Assembly (NCBI GenBank): GCA_030610915.1
Contig: JAUWQS010000152.1
Location: 1 to 5,210, forward strand
Direction: 5' to 3'
Length of the DNA stretch: 5,210 bases
Source: Pseudomonadota bacterium
GTDB lineage: Bacteria > Desulfobacterota > Syntrophia > Syntrophales > JADFWA01
The position numbers and the translations under genes were made by a program. Positions within the stretch are counted from its first letter, which is position 1. Each line of letters starts with the position of its first letter. The notes under the pieces are model-generated. The model made no database searches, had not been told where the DNA came from, and saw nothing but the letters and a program-made list of their open reading frames with translations. This document shows, in pieces, positions 5,210-5,210 of this stretch.

Positions 5210-5210
5210 T

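Overview
This window is a mosaic of mobile-element debris around two chromosomal islands: a GC-richer sugar-type oxidoreductase gene, and a small two-gene membrane-protein unit. Three kinds of evidence suggest a member of the Planctomycetota or a close relative: a Tat-exported Gfo/Idh/MocA oxidoreductase, the style of tyrosine-recombinase tail ('GVHPKVAQSIMRHSDINLTM'), and the IS256-type transposase. This is recognition from memory, not a database result, so the taxonomic call is moderate at best.

Layout from left to right. Positions 1-657 (+ strand) hold the relic of an IS256-family (Mutator-type) transposase. It has lost its start codon, an internal block and its whole catalytic 3' part. 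It is flanked on both sides by open frames that may be pieces of an interrupted unknown gene. Positions 788-1553 (- strand) hold a compact unit. A 220-residue protein with one N-terminal membrane segment is followed, with an 11-nt overlap, by a 37-residue single-span membrane microprotein. The unit has a good promoter candidate whose -10 box almost touches the start codon, which suggests a leaderless mRNA. A hairpin plus T-run terminator lies downstream. A 31-bp near-identical direct repeat (28/31) flanks this unit at 712-742 and 1669-1699.

Positions 1741 to about 1926 (- strand) are the C-terminal stub of a tyrosine recombinase, keeping the last catalytic histidine and the tyrosine nucleophile but not the arginines. 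Only about 15 nt separate it from the stop codon of the next gene, a complete Gfo/Idh/MocA oxidoreductase with a Tat signal (1941-3317, - strand). Immediately upstream of that gene sits an apparently intact IS1182-family insertion sequence (3349-5209). It has 17-bp perfect inverted repeats and one 567-residue DDE transposase. It is inserted 31 bp before the oxidoreductase start codon and points the same way.

Functionally, the oxidoreductase looks intact but has lost its native upstream context, so any expression probably depends on read-through from the insertion sequence or on a new promoter. The membrane pair is the least explained part of the window. Its position between direct repeats next to a recombinase stub makes it a candidate mobile cassette, though its function is unknown.
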